Source: Tatumella sp. JGM118
GTDB lineage: Bacteria > Pseudomonadota > Gammaproteobacteria > Enterobacterales > Enterobacteriaceae
Direction: 5' to 3'
Length of the DNA stretch: 34,055 nt
Assembly: GCF_018257515.1 (NCBI RefSeq)
Contig: NZ_JAERJR010000027.1
Span: 1 to 34,055 of the forward strand
The notes under the pieces are model-generated. The model was not told the DNA's origin. It worked only from the letters and a program-made list of their open reading frames with translations, and did not search any database. A program made the translations under genes and the position numbers. The stretch's first letter is position 1. The number at the start of each line of letters is the position of its first letter. This document shows, in pieces, positions 11,835 to 28,596 of this stretch.

Positions 11835-12620
11835 ATGTTGAAAATAGCGGATAAAACATTCAGTTCCCGGCTGCTGACCGGGACCGGTAAGTTTGCTTCA
11901 CCGGAGCTAATGCTGGCCGCGCTTCGCGCCTCCGGCTCACAGCTGGCGACCCTGGCGATGAAACGGATCGATTTCGGTGACCACAGCGATGCCATCCTTG
12001 AACCCCTGCGGCGTTCGGGCGTGATGTTGCTGCCGAATACCTCCGGCGCCAAAACGGCAGGTGAAGCGGTGTTCGCCGCCCGGCTGGCCAGGGAAGCCCT
12101 GGGGACACACTGGGTCAAACTTGAAATCCATCCGGACAGCCGTTACCTGTTACCTGATCCGATAGAAACACTGAAAGCGGCTGAGCAGCTGGTCCGTGAA
12201 GGGTTTACTGTTTTACCTTATTGTGGTGCGGACCCTGTGTTATGTAAACGACTCGCAGAGGCGGGCTGTGCAGCGGTCATGCCGCTCGGCGCACCTATCG
12301 GCAGTAACCGGGGCCTGCTGAGCCGCGATTTTTTGCATATCATTATCGAGCAGGCCACCGTTCCGGTCATTATCGATGCCGGTATCGGCGTGCCTTCAGA
12401 TGCCTGTGAAGCGATGGAGTATGGTGCCGATGCCGTGCTGGTGAATACCGCCATTGCGACGGCCAGCGATCCGGTTTCTGCGGCGCGGGCTTTCGCTCTG
12501 GCCATTGAGGCAGGTTATCTGTCCGGGGGACAGGCCGCCACCAGCACACAGGCGAAGGCCAGTAGCCCGCTGACCGCATTCCTGGATACCGACAACACGG
12601 AGGCAGCGGCCCATGTCTGA
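11835..12620 (+). CDS. thiG: Thiazole synthase
   Basis: ThiG builds the thiazole phosphate from deoxyxylulose phosphate, dehydroglycine and ThiS thiocarboxylate. It has 261 residues (E. coli 256). The active-site lysine expected to form the Schiff base is Lys95 in VKLEIHPD. Other conserved parts are [42 protein letters not shown] and the phosphate-binding [10 protein letters not shown] and [13 protein letters not shown] strong GGAGG Shine-Dalgarno lies within the end of thiS. The stop overlaps thiH by eight bases. Confidence 0.97.
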   Translation: MLKIADKTFSSRLLTGTGKFASPELMLAALRASGSQLATLAMKRIDFGDHSDAILEPLRRSGVMLLPNTSGAKTAGEAVFAARLAREALGTHWVKLEIHPDSRYLLPDPIETLKAAEQLVREGFTVLPYCGADPVLCKRLAEAGCAAVMPLGAPIGSNRGLLSRDFLHIIIEQATVPVIIDAGIGVPSDACEAMEYGADAVLVNTAIATASDPVSAARAFALAIEAGYLSGGQAATSTQAKASSPLTAFLDTDNTEAAAHV

Positions 12621-13740
12621 TTTCGCCGACTACTGGCAAACGCTGGATCAGAATGCATTACGTTTGCAGATTGACAGTCAGCGCCTGGCGGATGTTGAAC
12701 GGGCATTAACCTGTCATCAGCCCGGGATCCCCGGACTGATGGCCTTGCTTTCACCCGCGGCTGAACAGTATCTGGAGCCGCTGGCAGAGAAAGCTCTGCA
12801 GTTAACCCGCCAGCGTTTTGGTAATACCGTGAATTTTTTTGCGCCGCTGTATTTGTCTAACCTGTGTGCCAATGATTGTACTTACTGCGGTTTTTCAATG
12901 AGTAACCGTATCCGCCGTAAGACGCTGGATAGCCGTGAGATTGGCCTGGAGTGTGATGCGTTACGGCAGCTGGGCTTTAACCAGGTGCTGCTGGTGACAG
13001 GGGAACATCAGACTAAAGTCGGGATGGACTATTTCCGGCAGCATCTCCCGGATATCCGCCGGCGATTCAGTTCACTGACGATGGAGGTTCAGCCTTTACA
13101 GGAGCAGGAATACCGGGAGTTACGGCAGCTGGGTCTGGACGGCGTGCTGGTCTATCAGGAAACCTATCATGCGTCCTGCTATGCAACACATCATCTGCGG
13201 GGCAATAAACAGGATTTTCTGTTTCGCCTTCAGACACCGGAACGACTGGGCCGCGCCGGTATTGATAAAATAGGGCTTGGCGTACTGGCCGGCCTTTCAG
13301 GACACTGGCGTACCGATTGTCTGATGATGGGAGAACACCTTAACTGGCTGCAAAAACATTACTGGCGATCGCGGTTCTCGGTGGCATTTCCACGGTTACG
13401 TCCCTGTGCGGGAGGGATCACCCCGGCATCGCAGATGAGCGAACGTCAGTTACTTCAGACGATGTGCGCTTTCCGCCTGTTTTCACCACAAACGGATATT
13501 TCCCTCTCCACCCGGGAATCCCCTGTCTTCCGTGACCATGCCATACCGATCACGGTGACTACCGCCAGTGCCTTTTCGAAGACCACTCCCGGCGGGTATG
13601 CCAGTGACACCGATGCGCTGGAACAGTTCTCTCCGGATGATCACCGACGTCCTGAGGTCGTGGCCGCTGCTCTGCAGCGGGCCGGACTACAGCCGGTATG
13701 GAAAGACTGGGAGTATGGATTCGGCAGAGAGAGTGCCTGA
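12613..13740 (+). CDS. thiH: 2-iminoacetate (dehydroglycine) synthase ThiH
   Basis: ThiH is a radical-SAM enzyme that cleaves tyrosine to p-cresol and dehydroglycine, which feeds ThiG; this is the oxygen-sensitive route typical of enterobacteria. The length is 375 residues (E. coli 377). The 4Fe-4S cysteines are Cys85, 89 and 92 in [11 protein letters not shown]. The central barrel contains [23 protein letters not shown] and YQETYH. It starts inside the end of thiG and is the last gene of thiCEFSGH. A GC palindrome follows as a likely terminator. Confidence 0.97.
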   Translation: MSDFADYWQTLDQNALRLQIDSQRLADVERALTCHQPGIPGLMALLSPAAEQYLEPLAEKALQLTRQRFGNTVNFFAPLYLSNLCANDCTYCGFSMSNRIRRKTLDSREIGLECDALRQLGFNQVLLVTGEHQTKVGMDYFRQHLPDIRRRFSSLTMEVQPLQEQEYRELRQLGLDGVLVYQETYHASCYATHHLRGNKQDFLFRLQTPERLGRAGIDKIGLGVLAGLSGHWRTDCLMMGEHLNWLQKHYWRSRFSVAFPRLRPCAGGITPASQMSERQLLQTMCAFRLFSPQTDISLSTRESPVFRDHAIPITVTTASAFSKTTPGGYASDTDALEQFSPDDHRRPEVVAAALQRAGLQPVWKDWEYGFGRESA

Positions 13741-13746
13741 ACACTG

Positions 13747-13772
13747 CGGGCGCCATGGCGCCCGTATTCTTC
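13747..13772. terminator. Likely bidirectional terminator between thiH and the DUF1176 gene
   Basis: The 18-base perfect palindrome CGGGCGCCATGGCGCCCG (13747-13764) lies in the 35-base gap between convergent genes and is followed by TATTCTTC on the plus strand. The T-tract is interrupted, so termination may be imperfect. No other terminator for either gene is visible. Confidence 0.6.
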
Positions 13773-13775
13773 ACA

Positions 13776-14837
13776 CTATTCTTTAAATCCCGGCGTCAGC
13801 CAGACAGAAGGCCAGTGTCCCGGTTCTCCTCCGTCACAGGTCGGCTGATTTTGATAGCTCATCAGTTGGAACACATGGCCATCATACCGCCAGGTACCAC
13901 TTTCACCACAATCTGACACGCCATGGCCACGTGCAATATACGTCAGTAAGGCCGTTTTAGGATCATAGCTGACATCCGTAAACCAGGTGATCGTCTGGGG
14001 ATCGCCCTGATCGTCTTTTAGTGGCAGCGTCAGTTCCACTTCTTTGGCTTGATCCGGGTGTGCCCGCGGGACGATAAAAACGATCCCTGAAGACTGATAC
14101 GCCCCCGTGACGCAGTTGATCATGACCAGCACATGTTTTTTATCCAGAGGCTTCACCTGACTACGGGTGATATCGTCGGCATCCGGAGAGCATTCTTCAT
14201 CATCCAGCACGTCCTGCTGAGTCTGGAGAACTTCATTGATCAGTGCATTACCGTCACCGACCGGAAAAATAGCCGGAATTTTTGTCGCAGGGATCTCAAA
14301 AGCATAACGCAGAGGGACCTGTGCAGGGATCCCGTTACCGGTACGTATAAAAGCGGTACGATTATTCAGCCGTCCCTGAATTTCATCGGCAAAATGTAAA
14401 GAGGTATTCAATCCTTTCAGCGAACCGGTATCGTCATCTTCATCAGGTGTCAGCGCGATGCGTCCGGCAGTTCCCGCGGCCTCAGCAAACGCCTGTACGG
14501 CCTGTAAGGATGTCGTGTGATAGCCGGCATAATCATGTTTATTGTCCGCATAAACCGGTGTCAGAGAATTATTCCAGAGTTTACCATCCAGCCAGATCCC
14601 TGACGGCTTATCAATATCAAAACCCATCAGGTCCAGGGATACTGCTCCCCGGGGACCCGCTTCATGCCGGATCACTACCCGCATATTTTCATCGACATTG
14701 CGGATATCACAATCATTGAGGTTATTACATGTGACCTGCCAGTCCTGGAACATCCGTTGTACCGGCTCTGACGCACGAACCCCGGAGGTCACCACCAGCA
14801 TTGAGAATAAGATGGCAGGCAGACAACATCTTTTCAT
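13776..14837 (-). CDS. Exported DUF1176 domain protein
   Basis: A 353-residue protein of unknown function. It has a signal peptide (MKRCCLPAILFSMLVVTSGV, probable cleavage after VRA) and is probably periplasmic. The mature part starts EPVQRMFQDWQVTCNNLNDC, the pattern I associate with DUF1176 proteins, and the C-terminal region ends with CDGGEPGHWPSVWLTPGF. Pairs of cysteines (CNNLNDC, DCGESG, TCDGG) suggest disulfides. It lies just behind the rpoC terminator on the same strand, with a GGAA Shine-Dalgarno. Only about 28 bases separate the terminator from the ATG, so it may depend on read-through. I do not recall this gene at the locus in E. coli. Confidence 0.8.
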   Translation of the reverse strand: MKRCCLPAILFSMLVVTSGVRASEPVQRMFQDWQVTCNNLNDCDIRNVDENMRVVIRHEAGPRGAVSLDLMGFDIDKPSGIWLDGKLWNNSLTPVYADNKHDYAGYHTTSLQAVQAFAEAAGTAGRIALTPDEDDDTGSLKGLNTSLHFADEIQGRLNNRTAFIRTGNGIPAQVPLRYAFEIPATKIPAIFPVGDGNALINEVLQTQQDVLDDEECSPDADDITRSQVKPLDKKHVLVMINCVTGAYQSSGIVFIVPRAHPDQAKEVELTLPLKDDQGDPQTITWFTDVSYDPKTALLTYIARGHGVSDCGESGTWRYDGHVFQLMSYQNQPTCDGGEPGHWPSVWLTPGFKE

Positions 14838-14865
14838 GTACTGTTCCTTTTCCGATCTCTCCCGA

Positions 14866-14894
14866 TATAAAAAAACCCTGCCGAAGCAGGGTTT
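14866..14894 (-). terminator. rpoBC operon terminator
   Basis: On the minus strand AAACCCTGC, a TTCG tetraloop and GCAGGGTTT form a 9-bp stem followed by TTTTTTTATATC. It begins 23 bases after the rpoC stop. The stable UUCG loop and long T-run make it strong. Confidence 0.95.
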
Positions 14895-14916
14895 ATTACA
14901 CGATTAAAGTACTGCC

Positions 14917-19137
<4,221 letters not shown>

Positions 19138-19217
19138 GGATTTGCTCCCGTCGGAGTGAGACTTCTAAGGGCATCCGGACATTCCGGACACCCTGTAACC
19201 AGTACTAATACGAGTGC

Positions 19218-22200
19218 TTACTCGTCTTCCAGCTCGATGTTGATACCCAGCGAGCGGATCTCTTTCAACAGTACGTTGAAGGATTCCGGCATGCCTGGTT
19301 CCATCTGATGGTTTCCGTCGACGATGTTTTTATACATCTTCGTACGGCCGTTCACGTCATCAGATTTCACCGTCAGCATTTCCTGCAGGGTGTATGCCGC
19401 ACCGTATGCTTCCAGTGCCCATACTTCCATCTCCCCGAAACGCTGACCACCGAACTGAGCTTTACCACCCAGCGGCTGCTGAGTCACAAGGCTGTAAGAA
19501 CCGGTAGAACGCGCATGCATTTTGTCATCCACCAGGTGGTTCAGTTTCAGCATGTACATGTAACCTACGGTTACCTGACGCTCAAACTGCTCACCGGTAC
19601 GACCGTCAAACAAGGTGATCTGGCCGGAGGTTGGAATACCGCCTAAGGTCAGCAGTTCCTTGATTTCACTTTCTTTAGCACCATCGAAGACCGGGGTCGC
19701 AATTGGCATCCCTTTCTTCAGGTTCTCTGCCAGACGCAATACCTGGTCATCAGAGAAAGTGTTCAGGTCAACTTTCTGGCGAACATCAGTGCCTAAGTCG
19801 TAAGCGCGCTGAATGAACTCACGCAGTCGGGCAACATCCTGTTGCTGCTTCAGCATGGCATTGATCTTATCGCCGATACCTTTTGCAGCCATACCCAGGT
19901 GGGTTTCCAGAATCTGACCGATGTTCATACGTGATGGTACGCCCAGTGGGTTCAGTACGATGTCAACAGGAGTCCCGTTTTCATCGTAAGGCATATCTTC
20001 GATCGGGTTGATCTTAGAGATAACACCTTTGTTCCCGTGACGACCTGCCATTTTATCACCCGGTTGAATCTGACGTTTAACGGCCAGATAAACCTTAACG
20101 ATTTTCAGCACACCTGGTGCCAGATCATCGCCCTGGGTAATTTTGCGGCGCTTAGCTTCGAGTTTCTTCTCAAACTCACGCTTCAGTTCATCATACTGTT
20201 CAGCCAGCTGCTCTAACTGATTCTGTTTTTCTTCATCAGTCAGACCCAGTTCCAGCCAACGCTCACGTGGCAGTTTGTCCAGCTTCTCAGCTTCAACACC
20301 ACCGGTCGTCAGTACGGTATAGATACGGGTAAACAGGCCGGCTTCAAGGATCTGCAGTTCTTCAGTCAGGTCTTTCTTCGCCTGCTTCAGCTGCATCTCT
20401 TCGATTTCGAGCGCACGTTTATCTTTTTCAACACCATCGCGGGTGAAGACCTGAACATCGATGACCGTACCGGAAACACCGTTTGGTACGCGCAGAGAAG
20501 AGTCTTTAACGTCAGACGCTTTCTCACCGAAGATAGCACGCAGCAGTTTTTCTTCCGGCGTCAGCTGGGTCTCGCCTTTAGGCGTGACTTTACCGACCAG
20601 GATATCGCCACCGGTCACTTCAGCACCGATATAAACGATACCGGATTCATCCAGTTTAGAGAGTGCAGCTTCACCCACGTTCGGGATATCAGCAGTGATC
20701 TCTTCCGGCCCCAGTTTGGTGTCACGGGACACACAAGCCAGTTCCTGAATGTGGATAGTGGTGAAACGGTCTTCCTGAACAACACGCTCGGAAACGAGGA
20801 TGGAGTCTTCGAAGTTATAACCATTCCATGGCATGAATGCCACGCGCATGTTCTGACCCAGTGCCAGTTCACCTAAATCGGTAGACGGGCCATCTGCCAG
20901 GACATCACCACGTTCGATCGGCTCACCCAGATTGACACATGGCATCTGGTTGATACACGTGTTCTGGTTAGAACGGGTGTATTTGGTCAGGTTATAGATA
21001 TCGATCCCGGCTTCACCGGCATACATCTCGTCTTCGTTAACTTTAATAACGATACGGGAGGCATCGACGTACTGAACCGTACCGCCACGCTTAGCCACTG
21101 CAGTTACACCGGAGTCGACTGCGACCGCGCGTTCCATACCGGTACCTACTAACGGCTTATCAGCACGCAGAGTAGGAACCGCCTGACGTTGCATGTTTGC
21201 ACCCATCAATGCACGGTTAGCATCATCGTGTTCCAGGAATGGGATCAGTGACGCACCGACAGAAACAACCTGTTGGGTCGAAACGTCCATGTAGTCAACC
21301 TGGTCACGGCTGAACAGGCTCGATTCACCCTTGTTACGACAGGTCACCAGGTCATCCACGAAACGACCATCGTCGTCGAGGTTGGTGTTCGCCTGAGCGA
21401 TAACAAAGTTGCCTTCTTCAATCGCAGACAGGTAATGGATTTCGTCAGTTACCTGGCTGTCAACCACACGACGGTATGGCGTTTCGAGGAAGCCATATTC
21501 GTTGGTCTGTGCATACACAGACAGTGAGTTGATAAGACCGATGTTCGGACCTTCAGGCGTTTCGATAGGACAAACACGACCGTAGTGAGTCGGGTGTACG
21601 TCTCGAACTTCAAAGCCTGCGCGTTCACGGGTCAGACCGCCCGGGCCCAGTGCAGAAATACGACGTTTGTGCGTAATTTCAGACAGCGGGTTGTTCTGGT
21701 CCATAAACTGAGACAGCTGGCTGGAACCAAAGAACTCTTTAACGGCTGCAGAAATCGGCTTAGCGTTGATCATGTCCTGAGGCATCAGGGTATCGAGATC
21801 ACCCAGAGACAGACGCTCTTTCACCGCACGCTCAACACGTACCAGACCGACACGGAACTGGTTCTCAGCCATCTCACCGACAGAACGGATACGACGGTTA
21901 CCCAGGTGGTCAATGTCATCCACTTCACCGATACCGTTACGGATACCGATCAGTTTTTTCATTACCTGGATGATATCGTCGTGGCTCAGGATACCTGCAC
22001 CTTCGATTTCATCACGCAGCAATGAACGGTTGAACTTCATACGACCTACTGCGGACAGATCATAACGATCTTCCGAGAAGAACAGGTTCTCAAACAGGTT
22101 CTCTGCCGCTTCACGCGTTGGTGGCTCACCAGGACGCATCATGCGGTAGATTTCAACCAGCGCACTCAGGCGATCGTTGGTCGGATCCACACGCAGGGTT

Positions 22201-23246
22201 TCAGAGATATAAGGACCGTGATCCAGATCGTTTGTGAACAGCGTTTCGATGCGCTTATGACCTGCCTGGCTCAGTTTGGCCAGCAGATCCATGGACAGTT
22301 CCATGTTCGCAGCAACGATAAGCTCACCGGTGCTCTCGTCAATATAATCACGCGCAACGACTTTACCGGCAATATATTCAACCGGGACTTCGATGTGCTG
22401 GACATTATCTTTTTCCAGCTGGCGGATATGACGGGCAGTGATACGGCGACCTTTTTCGACATAAACTGTACCGTTTGACTCGATGTCAAAAGAGGCAGTT
22501 TCGCCGCGCAGACGCTCAGGAACCAGCGCCATCTGCAGTTTGTTGTCACGAATTTCATAAACCACTTTATCAAAGAACAGGTCGATGATTTGCTCAGTGG
22601 TGTAATTCAGTGCACGCAGAATAATGGTCGCTGGCAGTTTACGACGACGGTCAATACGGACAAACAGGTTGTCTTTAGGATCGAACTCGAAGTCCAGCCA
22701 TGAACCACGGTAAGGGATGATACGTGCGTTATACAGTACCTTACCGGAAGAATGCGTTTTACCTTTATCGCTGTCAAAGAATACGCCCGGGCTACGGTGT
22801 AACTGAGAAACGATAACACGCTCAGTACCATTGATGACAAAGGTACCGTTATCGGTCATGAGTGGAATTTCACCCATGTACACTTCTTGTTCTTTAATGT
22901 CTTTGACGGTCCCTTCCGGCGCTTCGCGCTCGTAGATGACCAGGCGTAATTTTACGCGCAGGGGTGCAGAGAATGTCACACCACGGATCTGACACTCTTT
23001 AACATCAAAGACAGGCTCACCCAGACGGTAGCTGACATATTGCAGCTCAGAGTTACCACTGTAGCTCTGGATAGGGAAAACGGAACGGAATGCTGCTTCC
23101 AGACCGTATTGGCCTTCCGGGTCTTGCTCGATAAACTTCTGGAACGAGTCAAGCTGGATAGATAGGAGATAAGGCACATCCAGTACTTGCGGACGTTTAC
23201 CAAAATCCTTACGAATACGTTTTTTCTCGGTATAGGAGTAAACCAT
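19218..23246 (-). CDS. rpoB: RNA polymerase subunit beta
   Basis: Catalytic RNA polymerase subunit of 1342 residues, identical in length to E. coli RpoB. It begins [20 protein letters not shown] and ends [11 protein letters not shown]. The rifampicin-binding cluster reads [19 protein letters not shown] and then [14 protein letters not shown], so the positions usually changed in resistance (Asp516, His526 and Ser531 in E. coli numbering) are wild type. The region [18 protein letters not shown] near the active site is conserved. It is cotranscribed with rplJL through an attenuator, and with rpoC. Confidence 0.99.
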   Translation of the reverse strand: MVYSYTEKKRIRKDFGKRPQVLDVPYLLSIQLDSFQKFIEQDPEGQYGLEAAFRSVFPIQSYSGNSELQYVSYRLGEPVFDVKECQIRGVTFSAPLRVKLRLVIYEREAPEGTVKDIKEQEVYMGEIPLMTDNGTFVINGTERVIVSQLHRSPGVFFDSDKGKTHSSGKVLYNARIIPYRGSWLDFEFDPKDNLFVRIDRRRKLPATIILRALNYTTEQIIDLFFDKVVYEIRDNKLQMALVPERLRGETASFDIESNGTVYVEKGRRITARHIRQLEKDNVQHIEVPVEYIAGKVVARDYIDESTGELIVAANMELSMDLLAKLSQAGHKRIETLFTNDLDHGPYISETLRVDPTNDRLSALVEIYRMMRPGEPPTREAAENLFENLFFSEDRYDLSAVGRMKFNRSLLRDEIEGAGILSHDDIIQVMKKLIGIRNGIGEVDDIDHLGNRRIRSVGEMAENQFRVGLVRVERAVKERLSLGDLDTLMPQDMINAKPISAAVKEFFGSSQLSQFMDQNNPLSEITHKRRISALGPGGLTRERAGFEVRDVHPTHYGRVCPIETPEGPNIGLINSLSVYAQTNEYGFLETPYRRVVDSQVTDEIHYLSAIEEGNFVIAQANTNLDDDGRFVDDLVTCRNKGESSLFSRDQVDYMDVSTQQVVSVGASLIPFLEHDDANRALMGANMQRQAVPTLRADKPLVGTGMERAVAVDSGVTAVAKRGGTVQYVDASRIVIKVNEDEMYAGEAGIDIYNLTKYTRSNQNTCINQMPCVNLGEPIERGDVLADGPSTDLGELALGQNMRVAFMPWNGYNFEDSILVSERVVQEDRFTTIHIQELACVSRDTKLGPEEITADIPNVGEAALSKLDESGIVYIGAEVTGGDILVGKVTPKGETQLTPEEKLLRAIFGEKASDVKDSSLRVPNGVSGTVIDVQVFTRDGVEKDKRALEIEEMQLKQAKKDLTEELQILEAGLFTRIYTVLTTGGVEAEKLDKLPRERWLELGLTDEEKQNQLEQLAEQYDELKREFEKKLEAKRRKITQGDDLAPGVLKIVKVYLAVKRQIQPGDKMAGRHGNKGVISKINPIEDMPYDENGTPVDIVLNPLGVPSRMNIGQILETHLGMAAKGIGDKINAMLKQQQDVARLREFIQRAYDLGTDVRQKVDLNTFSDDQVLRLAENLKKGMPIATPVFDGAKESEIKELLTLGGIPTSGQITLFDGRTGEQFERQVTVGYMYMLKLNHLVDDKMHARSTGSYSLVTQQPLGGKAQFGGQRFGEMEVWALEAYGAAYTLQEMLTVKSDDVNGRTKMYKNIVDGNHQMEPGMPESFNVLLKEIRSLGINIELEDE

Positions 23247-23578
23247 TAGGGTTCCTCAGCTCGCTGACAAGTCGAACCACGCTGTCCGTCCTGCAGGACA
23301 GTTCATGCAACATTATTTCGTTTTCACCGTTGAGCCTGGCTCAGGTGCAATACATCTTTTTCTATCACTCTTAAATCATTTCATTGCTCTTGTAAGGCAG
23401 GGAACCCCACGGGAAAGCAGTATATTAAGGCGTCGAGAGAAAAAGACATTGGAAGAATCAAGGTGGACAAACAATGCGAAACCCCACAGAGACTCTTTTT
23501 AGCGCAAAAAGGCTGGTGACTATTATAGTCACCAGCCAGCAGTCTGCAAACTACTCAGACTGTAACCCGAAGGTTATC
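23247..23578 (-). promoter_or_regulatory. rplL-rpoB spacer with attenuator
   Basis: This 332-base spacer has no gene. On the minus strand a perfect 12-bp hairpin, GGCTGGTGACTA (23511-23522) with TAGTCACCAGCC (23526-23537), is followed by TTTTT. It corresponds to the known partial terminator after rplL that lowers rpoBC transcription relative to the ribosomal protein genes. A second hairpin, CTGTCC/GGACAG (23282-23301), lies just upstream of the rpoB ribosome binding site. E. coli has an RNase III processing site in this spacer; I cannot assign it exactly here. Confidence 0.85.
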
Positions 23579-23944
23579 TTATTTGATTTCAACTTCAGCG
23601 CCAGCTTCTTTCAGAGCAGCTTCCAGAGCAGCTGCGTCATCTTTGCTGATCGCTTCTTTGATTGCAGCCGGTGCAGATTCAACCAGGTCTTTAGCTTCTT
23701 TCAGGCCCAGACCAGTTGCGCCACGTACTGCTTTGATGACTGCGACTTTGTTACCGCCAGCAGACTTCAGGATTACGTCGAATTCAGTCTGCTCTTCAGC
23801 AGCTTCAGCAGGGCCAGCAGCTACAGCGACAGCAGCAGCAGCAGAAACGCCGAATTTTTCTTCCATTGCAGAAACCAGCTCAACTACTTCCATTACGGAC
23901 ATAGCTGCAACAGCTTCCAGGATTTGGTCTTTAGTGATAGACAT
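23579..23944 (-). CDS. rplL: Ribosomal protein bL12 (L7/L12)
   Basis: Stalk protein present in several copies per ribosome, which recruits and stimulates translational GTPases. The 121 residues match the family: an N-terminal dimerisation domain ([20 protein letters not shown]), an Ala-rich hinge (about 37-52, [18 protein letters not shown]), and a C-terminal domain with [20 protein letters not shown], the factor-binding helix. It follows rplJ by 63 bases. The attenuator downstream sets the ratio to rpoBC. Confidence 0.99.
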   Translation of the reverse strand: MSITKDQILEAVAAMSVMEVVELVSAMEEKFGVSAAAAVAVAAGPAEAAEEQTEFDVILKSAGGNKVAVIKAVRGATGLGLKEAKDLVESAPAAIKEAISKDDAAALEAALKEAGAEVEIK

Positions 23945-24007
23945 AACAATTGTTCCTAAGAATCAGAATAAGTTTATACGTAAGCAAAAACGATGTTATC
24001 AGAGAGC

Positions 24008-24505
24008 TTATGCAGCTTCTTTCGCATCGCGTACAGCAGCCAGAGTACGGACCAGTTTGCCGGCAGCGGCTTCTTTCATGGTCGACATCAGACGTGCCAG
24101 TGCTTCTTCGTAAGTCGGCAGCGTTGCCAGACGGTCAATTTGAGCGGCTGGGATCAGCTCACCTTCAAAGGCTGCAGCTTTAACCTCGAATTTTGCATTC
24201 GCTTTCGCGAAGTCTTTGAACAGACGAGCAGCAGCGCCCGGGTGTTCCATAGAGTATGCAATCAAGGTTGGACCAACAAACGTGTCTTTCAGGCACTCGA
24301 AAGGAGTACCTTCAACGACGCGACGCAGCAGGGTGTTACGAACAACACGCATGTATACGCCAGCTTCACGACCTGCTTTACGCAGTTCAGTCATTTTATC
24401 TACGGTGACGCCACGGGAATCCGCAACAACCGCAGACAGCGCGCCTTTGGCTACTTCGCTGACTTCAGCAACAATTGCTTGTTTGTCTTGAAGATTTAAT
24501 GCCAT
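24008..24505 (-). CDS. rplJ: Ribosomal protein uL10
   Basis: L10 is the stalk base protein that binds 23S rRNA and carries L12 dimers through its C-terminal helix. It has 165 residues, as in E. coli, beginning [20 protein letters not shown]. With bound L12 it represses its own mRNA at the leader upstream. The start has the Shine-Dalgarno AGGAG (24515-24519) nine bases before the ATG. It is the first gene of rplJL-rpoBC. Confidence 0.98.
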   Translation of the reverse strand: MALNLQDKQAIVAEVSEVAKGALSAVVADSRGVTVDKMTELRKAGREAGVYMRVVRNTLLRRVVEGTPFECLKDTFVGPTLIAYSMEHPGAAARLFKDFAKANAKFEVKAAAFEGELIPAAQIDRLATLPTYEEALARLMSTMKEAAAGKLVRTLAAVRDAKEAA

Positions 24506-24514
24506 TAGCTTTTG

Positions 24515-24746
24515 CTCCTGGATGTTTTAGTCCGAAGGGTTACCCCTCCGGAACTCACTTCATCTATCCACCGAAGTGGACAGACGCTAAACACGGTGAG
24601 TAGAATCCAGAAAAAGAAACAGGTTCTTCAGGCTCTCTCACCGTCTACGCAGGGAATTAAGTCTGACAGAAGCCCGGGGCAAGCCCTGAGTTCACTGCTA
24701 CAAACACCTGCGGTCTTGGACGGAGGCCTGGATAAGGCCAGGCTCC
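24515..24746 (-). promoter_or_regulatory. L10 autoregulatory leader of rplJL
   Basis: The 351-base gap between rplA and rplJ has no gene but carries the L10 leader. On the minus strand, in order, are a hairpin GGAGCCTGGCC...CCAGGCCTCC (24722-24746), the segment GACCGCAGGTGTTT (24702-24715), a variable arm (24666-24701), CTTAATTCCCTGCGTAGACGG (24642-24662) and the rplJ Shine-Dalgarno. These blocks match the E. coli L10-L12 binding site with its kink-turn. The variable arm seems longer than in E. coli. The rplJ promoter should lie in the remaining part (24750-24856), but I cannot place it with confidence. Confidence 0.85.
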
Positions 24747-24856
24747 AACCGAAAATTCTTGCTCTGTCACTGCCTTTCGGGAGTACAAAGTCGCTTCCCT
24801 GAAGGAAGAACGGGCGAAAATTCTAGGTGAAAATTTCGCCCGCGTCAAGCAATGAC

Positions 24857-25561
<705 letters not shown>

Positions 25562-25564
25562 CTA

Positions 25565-26002
<438 letters not shown>

Positions 26003-26043
26003 TCAATTGGGTATAGCGCCTTACGTAAAGGCTTCCCGTAGTA

Positions 26044-26071
26044 ATTATTCACACGCCCGGGGGCATGTAAA
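26044..26071 (-). promoter_or_regulatory. rplKA promoter
   Basis: On the minus strand TTTACA (26066-26071), 16 bases and AATAAT (26044-26049) with an upstream TGTG form a promoter that starts about 45 bases before rplK. The E. coli L11 promoter lies at the same place with a similar GC-rich spacer. Its -35 overlaps the T-tract of the nusG terminator. Confidence 0.75.
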
Positions 26072-26109
26072 AACAAAAGGCGCGAAATTGTAGGCAAATT
26101 TCGCGCCTT
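26068..26109 (-). terminator. secE-nusG terminator
   Basis: AAGGCGCGAAATT (26077-26089) and AATTTCGCGCCTT (26097-26109) give a 13-bp stem with a 7-base loop. On the minus strand it is followed by TTGTTTTTA. It begins 26 bases after the nusG stop. Confidence 0.93.
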
Positions 26110-26134
26110 ATGCAAGAGCTTAACTGAATACAGA

Positions 26135-26680
26135 TTAGCCTTTTTCTACCTGACCGAAGTCCAGTTCGACCGGTGTTGCACGACCGAAGATAGAAACAGA
26201 GACTTTCAGGCGGCTTTTTTCATAGTCGACTTCTTCAACGACACCATTGAAGTCAGCAAACGGACCGTCGTTAACACGAACCATTTCACCTGGCTCAAAC
26301 ATGGTCTTAGGCCGTGGCTTGTCACCTGCCTGTTGAAGGCGATTCATAATCGCATCGACTTCTTTATCGCTGATAGGTGCAGGACGATCAGAGGTTCCAC
26401 CGATAAAGCCCATAACGCGCGGAACGCTGCGAACGAGGTGCCAGCTGGCATCTTCCATCACCATCTGCACCAGGACATAGCCCGGGAAGAATTTACGCTC
26501 ACTTTTGCGGCGCTGACCACCACGGATCTCAACGACCTCTTCTGTTGGCACCATAACTTCGCCAAACAGGTCTTCCATATTGTGCAGTTTGATATGCTCG
26601 CGCAGCGATACAGCGACACGGCTTTCAAAACCTGAAAACGCCTGCACGACGTACCAGCGTTTTTTTGGAGCTTCAGACAT
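26135..26680 (-). CDS. nusG: Transcription elongation/antitermination factor NusG
   Basis: NusG binds RNA polymerase, reduces pausing, and links it to Rho or to ribosomal S10. The 181 residues equal E. coli NusG. The N-terminal NGN domain includes [18 protein letters not shown] and [11 protein letters not shown]; the C-terminal KOW domain includes [20 protein letters not shown]. Its ATG is one base after the secE stop, the same arrangement as in E. coli. Confidence 0.99.
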   Translation of the reverse strand: MSEAPKKRWYVVQAFSGFESRVAVSLREHIKLHNMEDLFGEVMVPTEEVVEIRGGQRRKSERKFFPGYVLVQMVMEDASWHLVRSVPRVMGFIGGTSDRPAPISDKEVDAIMNRLQQAGDKPRPKTMFEPGEMVRVNDGPFADFNGVVEEVDYEKSRLKVSVSIFGRATPVELDFGQVEKG

Positions 26681-26681
26681 C

Positions 26682-27065
26682 TCAGAACCTCAGTCCAGTG
26701 ATAAACGATACCAGACGGACCAGAATACCATCCAGCCCCCACAAAATCAGTGACATCACGGCAGTAACCGCGGCAACGATTAACGTGGTCTGCAACGTTT
26801 CCTGGCGGGTCGGCCAGATGACCTTGCGCACTTCGGTTCTTGCTTCACGTGCAAACGCTACCGCTGCTTTGCCTTTTGTTGTCAAAAGGGCAACTGCGCC
26901 GGCAACCGCAATGATAATAACCACAACCAGAGCACGTAAGGGTAAATTAACGTTGCGATAATGATAGTTGCCGTAAATCGCTACTGCAACCAGAACAGCA
27001 ACGACCAGCCATTTTACTATTTCCAGGCCGCGCCCGCTCCTCTGAGCTTCGGTATTTGCACTCAT
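26682..27065 (-). CDS. secE: Preprotein translocase subunit SecE
   Basis: SecE is the essential small subunit of the SecYEG membrane channel. The start MSANTEAQ at 27065 gives 127 residues, the E. coli length, with AGG upstream; an open frame continues 39 codons further but lacks homology. Three membrane segments can be seen, near 19-36, 42-60 and 93-115. The conserved amphipathic region [20 protein letters not shown] lies between the second and third. The C-terminal helix [18 protein letters not shown] is intact. It follows tufB after a terminator, so it has its own promoter in 27066-27230, which I could not define. Confidence 0.98.
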   Translation of the reverse strand: MSANTEAQRSGRGLEIVKWLVVAVLVAVAIYGNYHYRNVNLPLRALVVVIIIAVAGAVALLTTKGKAAVAFAREARTEVRKVIWPTRQETLQTTLIVAAVTAVMSLILWGLDGILVRLVSFITGLRF

Positions 27066-27230
27066 AAACAAACCTGCCAGAATAATCCAGAAACCATTAA
27101 ACCCCGCATAGCGAGGTATCCAAACCAGAAATACCTGTAGTACATCCGGTATCCTACGCCAAACCAGAGCCTGTCTCAGCAATGATTTGTACCAAAATCA
27201 CTGATGAGTCAGGTTCTATGTTTCGGCGTA

Positions 27231-27258
27231 CAAAAAGGGCATCAAATGATGCCCTTTT
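27231..27258 (-). terminator. tufB terminator
   Basis: AAAAGGGCATCA (27233-27244) and TGATGCCCTTTT (27247-27258) form a near-perfect inverted repeat about 30 bases after the tufB stop. On the minus strand the T-run follows the stem. The flanking A- and T-runs make it symmetric. Confidence 0.92.
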
Positions 27259-27288
27259 CATGTGCATGACGTCAAATATTATCGGCGA

Positions 27289-28485
<1,197 letters not shown>

Positions 28486-28596
28486 TTAAAGCACGGATAA
28501 GTCGGTGATATGATCACATCAACCAGGATTCAGGATGCCTGATAAAAAATGAATTATTTAAGTGAACAGAAATTTCAGGAGAGGAGATAAAAGAAG

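Noticed and set aside
23583..24113. 176-codon frame opposite rplL and rplJ
   Set aside because: Ala/Ser-rich shadow of the ribosomal protein genes; codon bias of rplJL creates open antisense frames.
24657..24848. 63-codon minus frame within the L10 leader
   Set aside because: It overlaps the structured regulatory leader, has no homology and no ribosome binding site.
27066..27182. 39-codon extension of SecE
   Set aside because: No homology; the MSANTEAQ start gives the exact 127-residue family length, so the extension is only open frame in the tufB-secE spacer.
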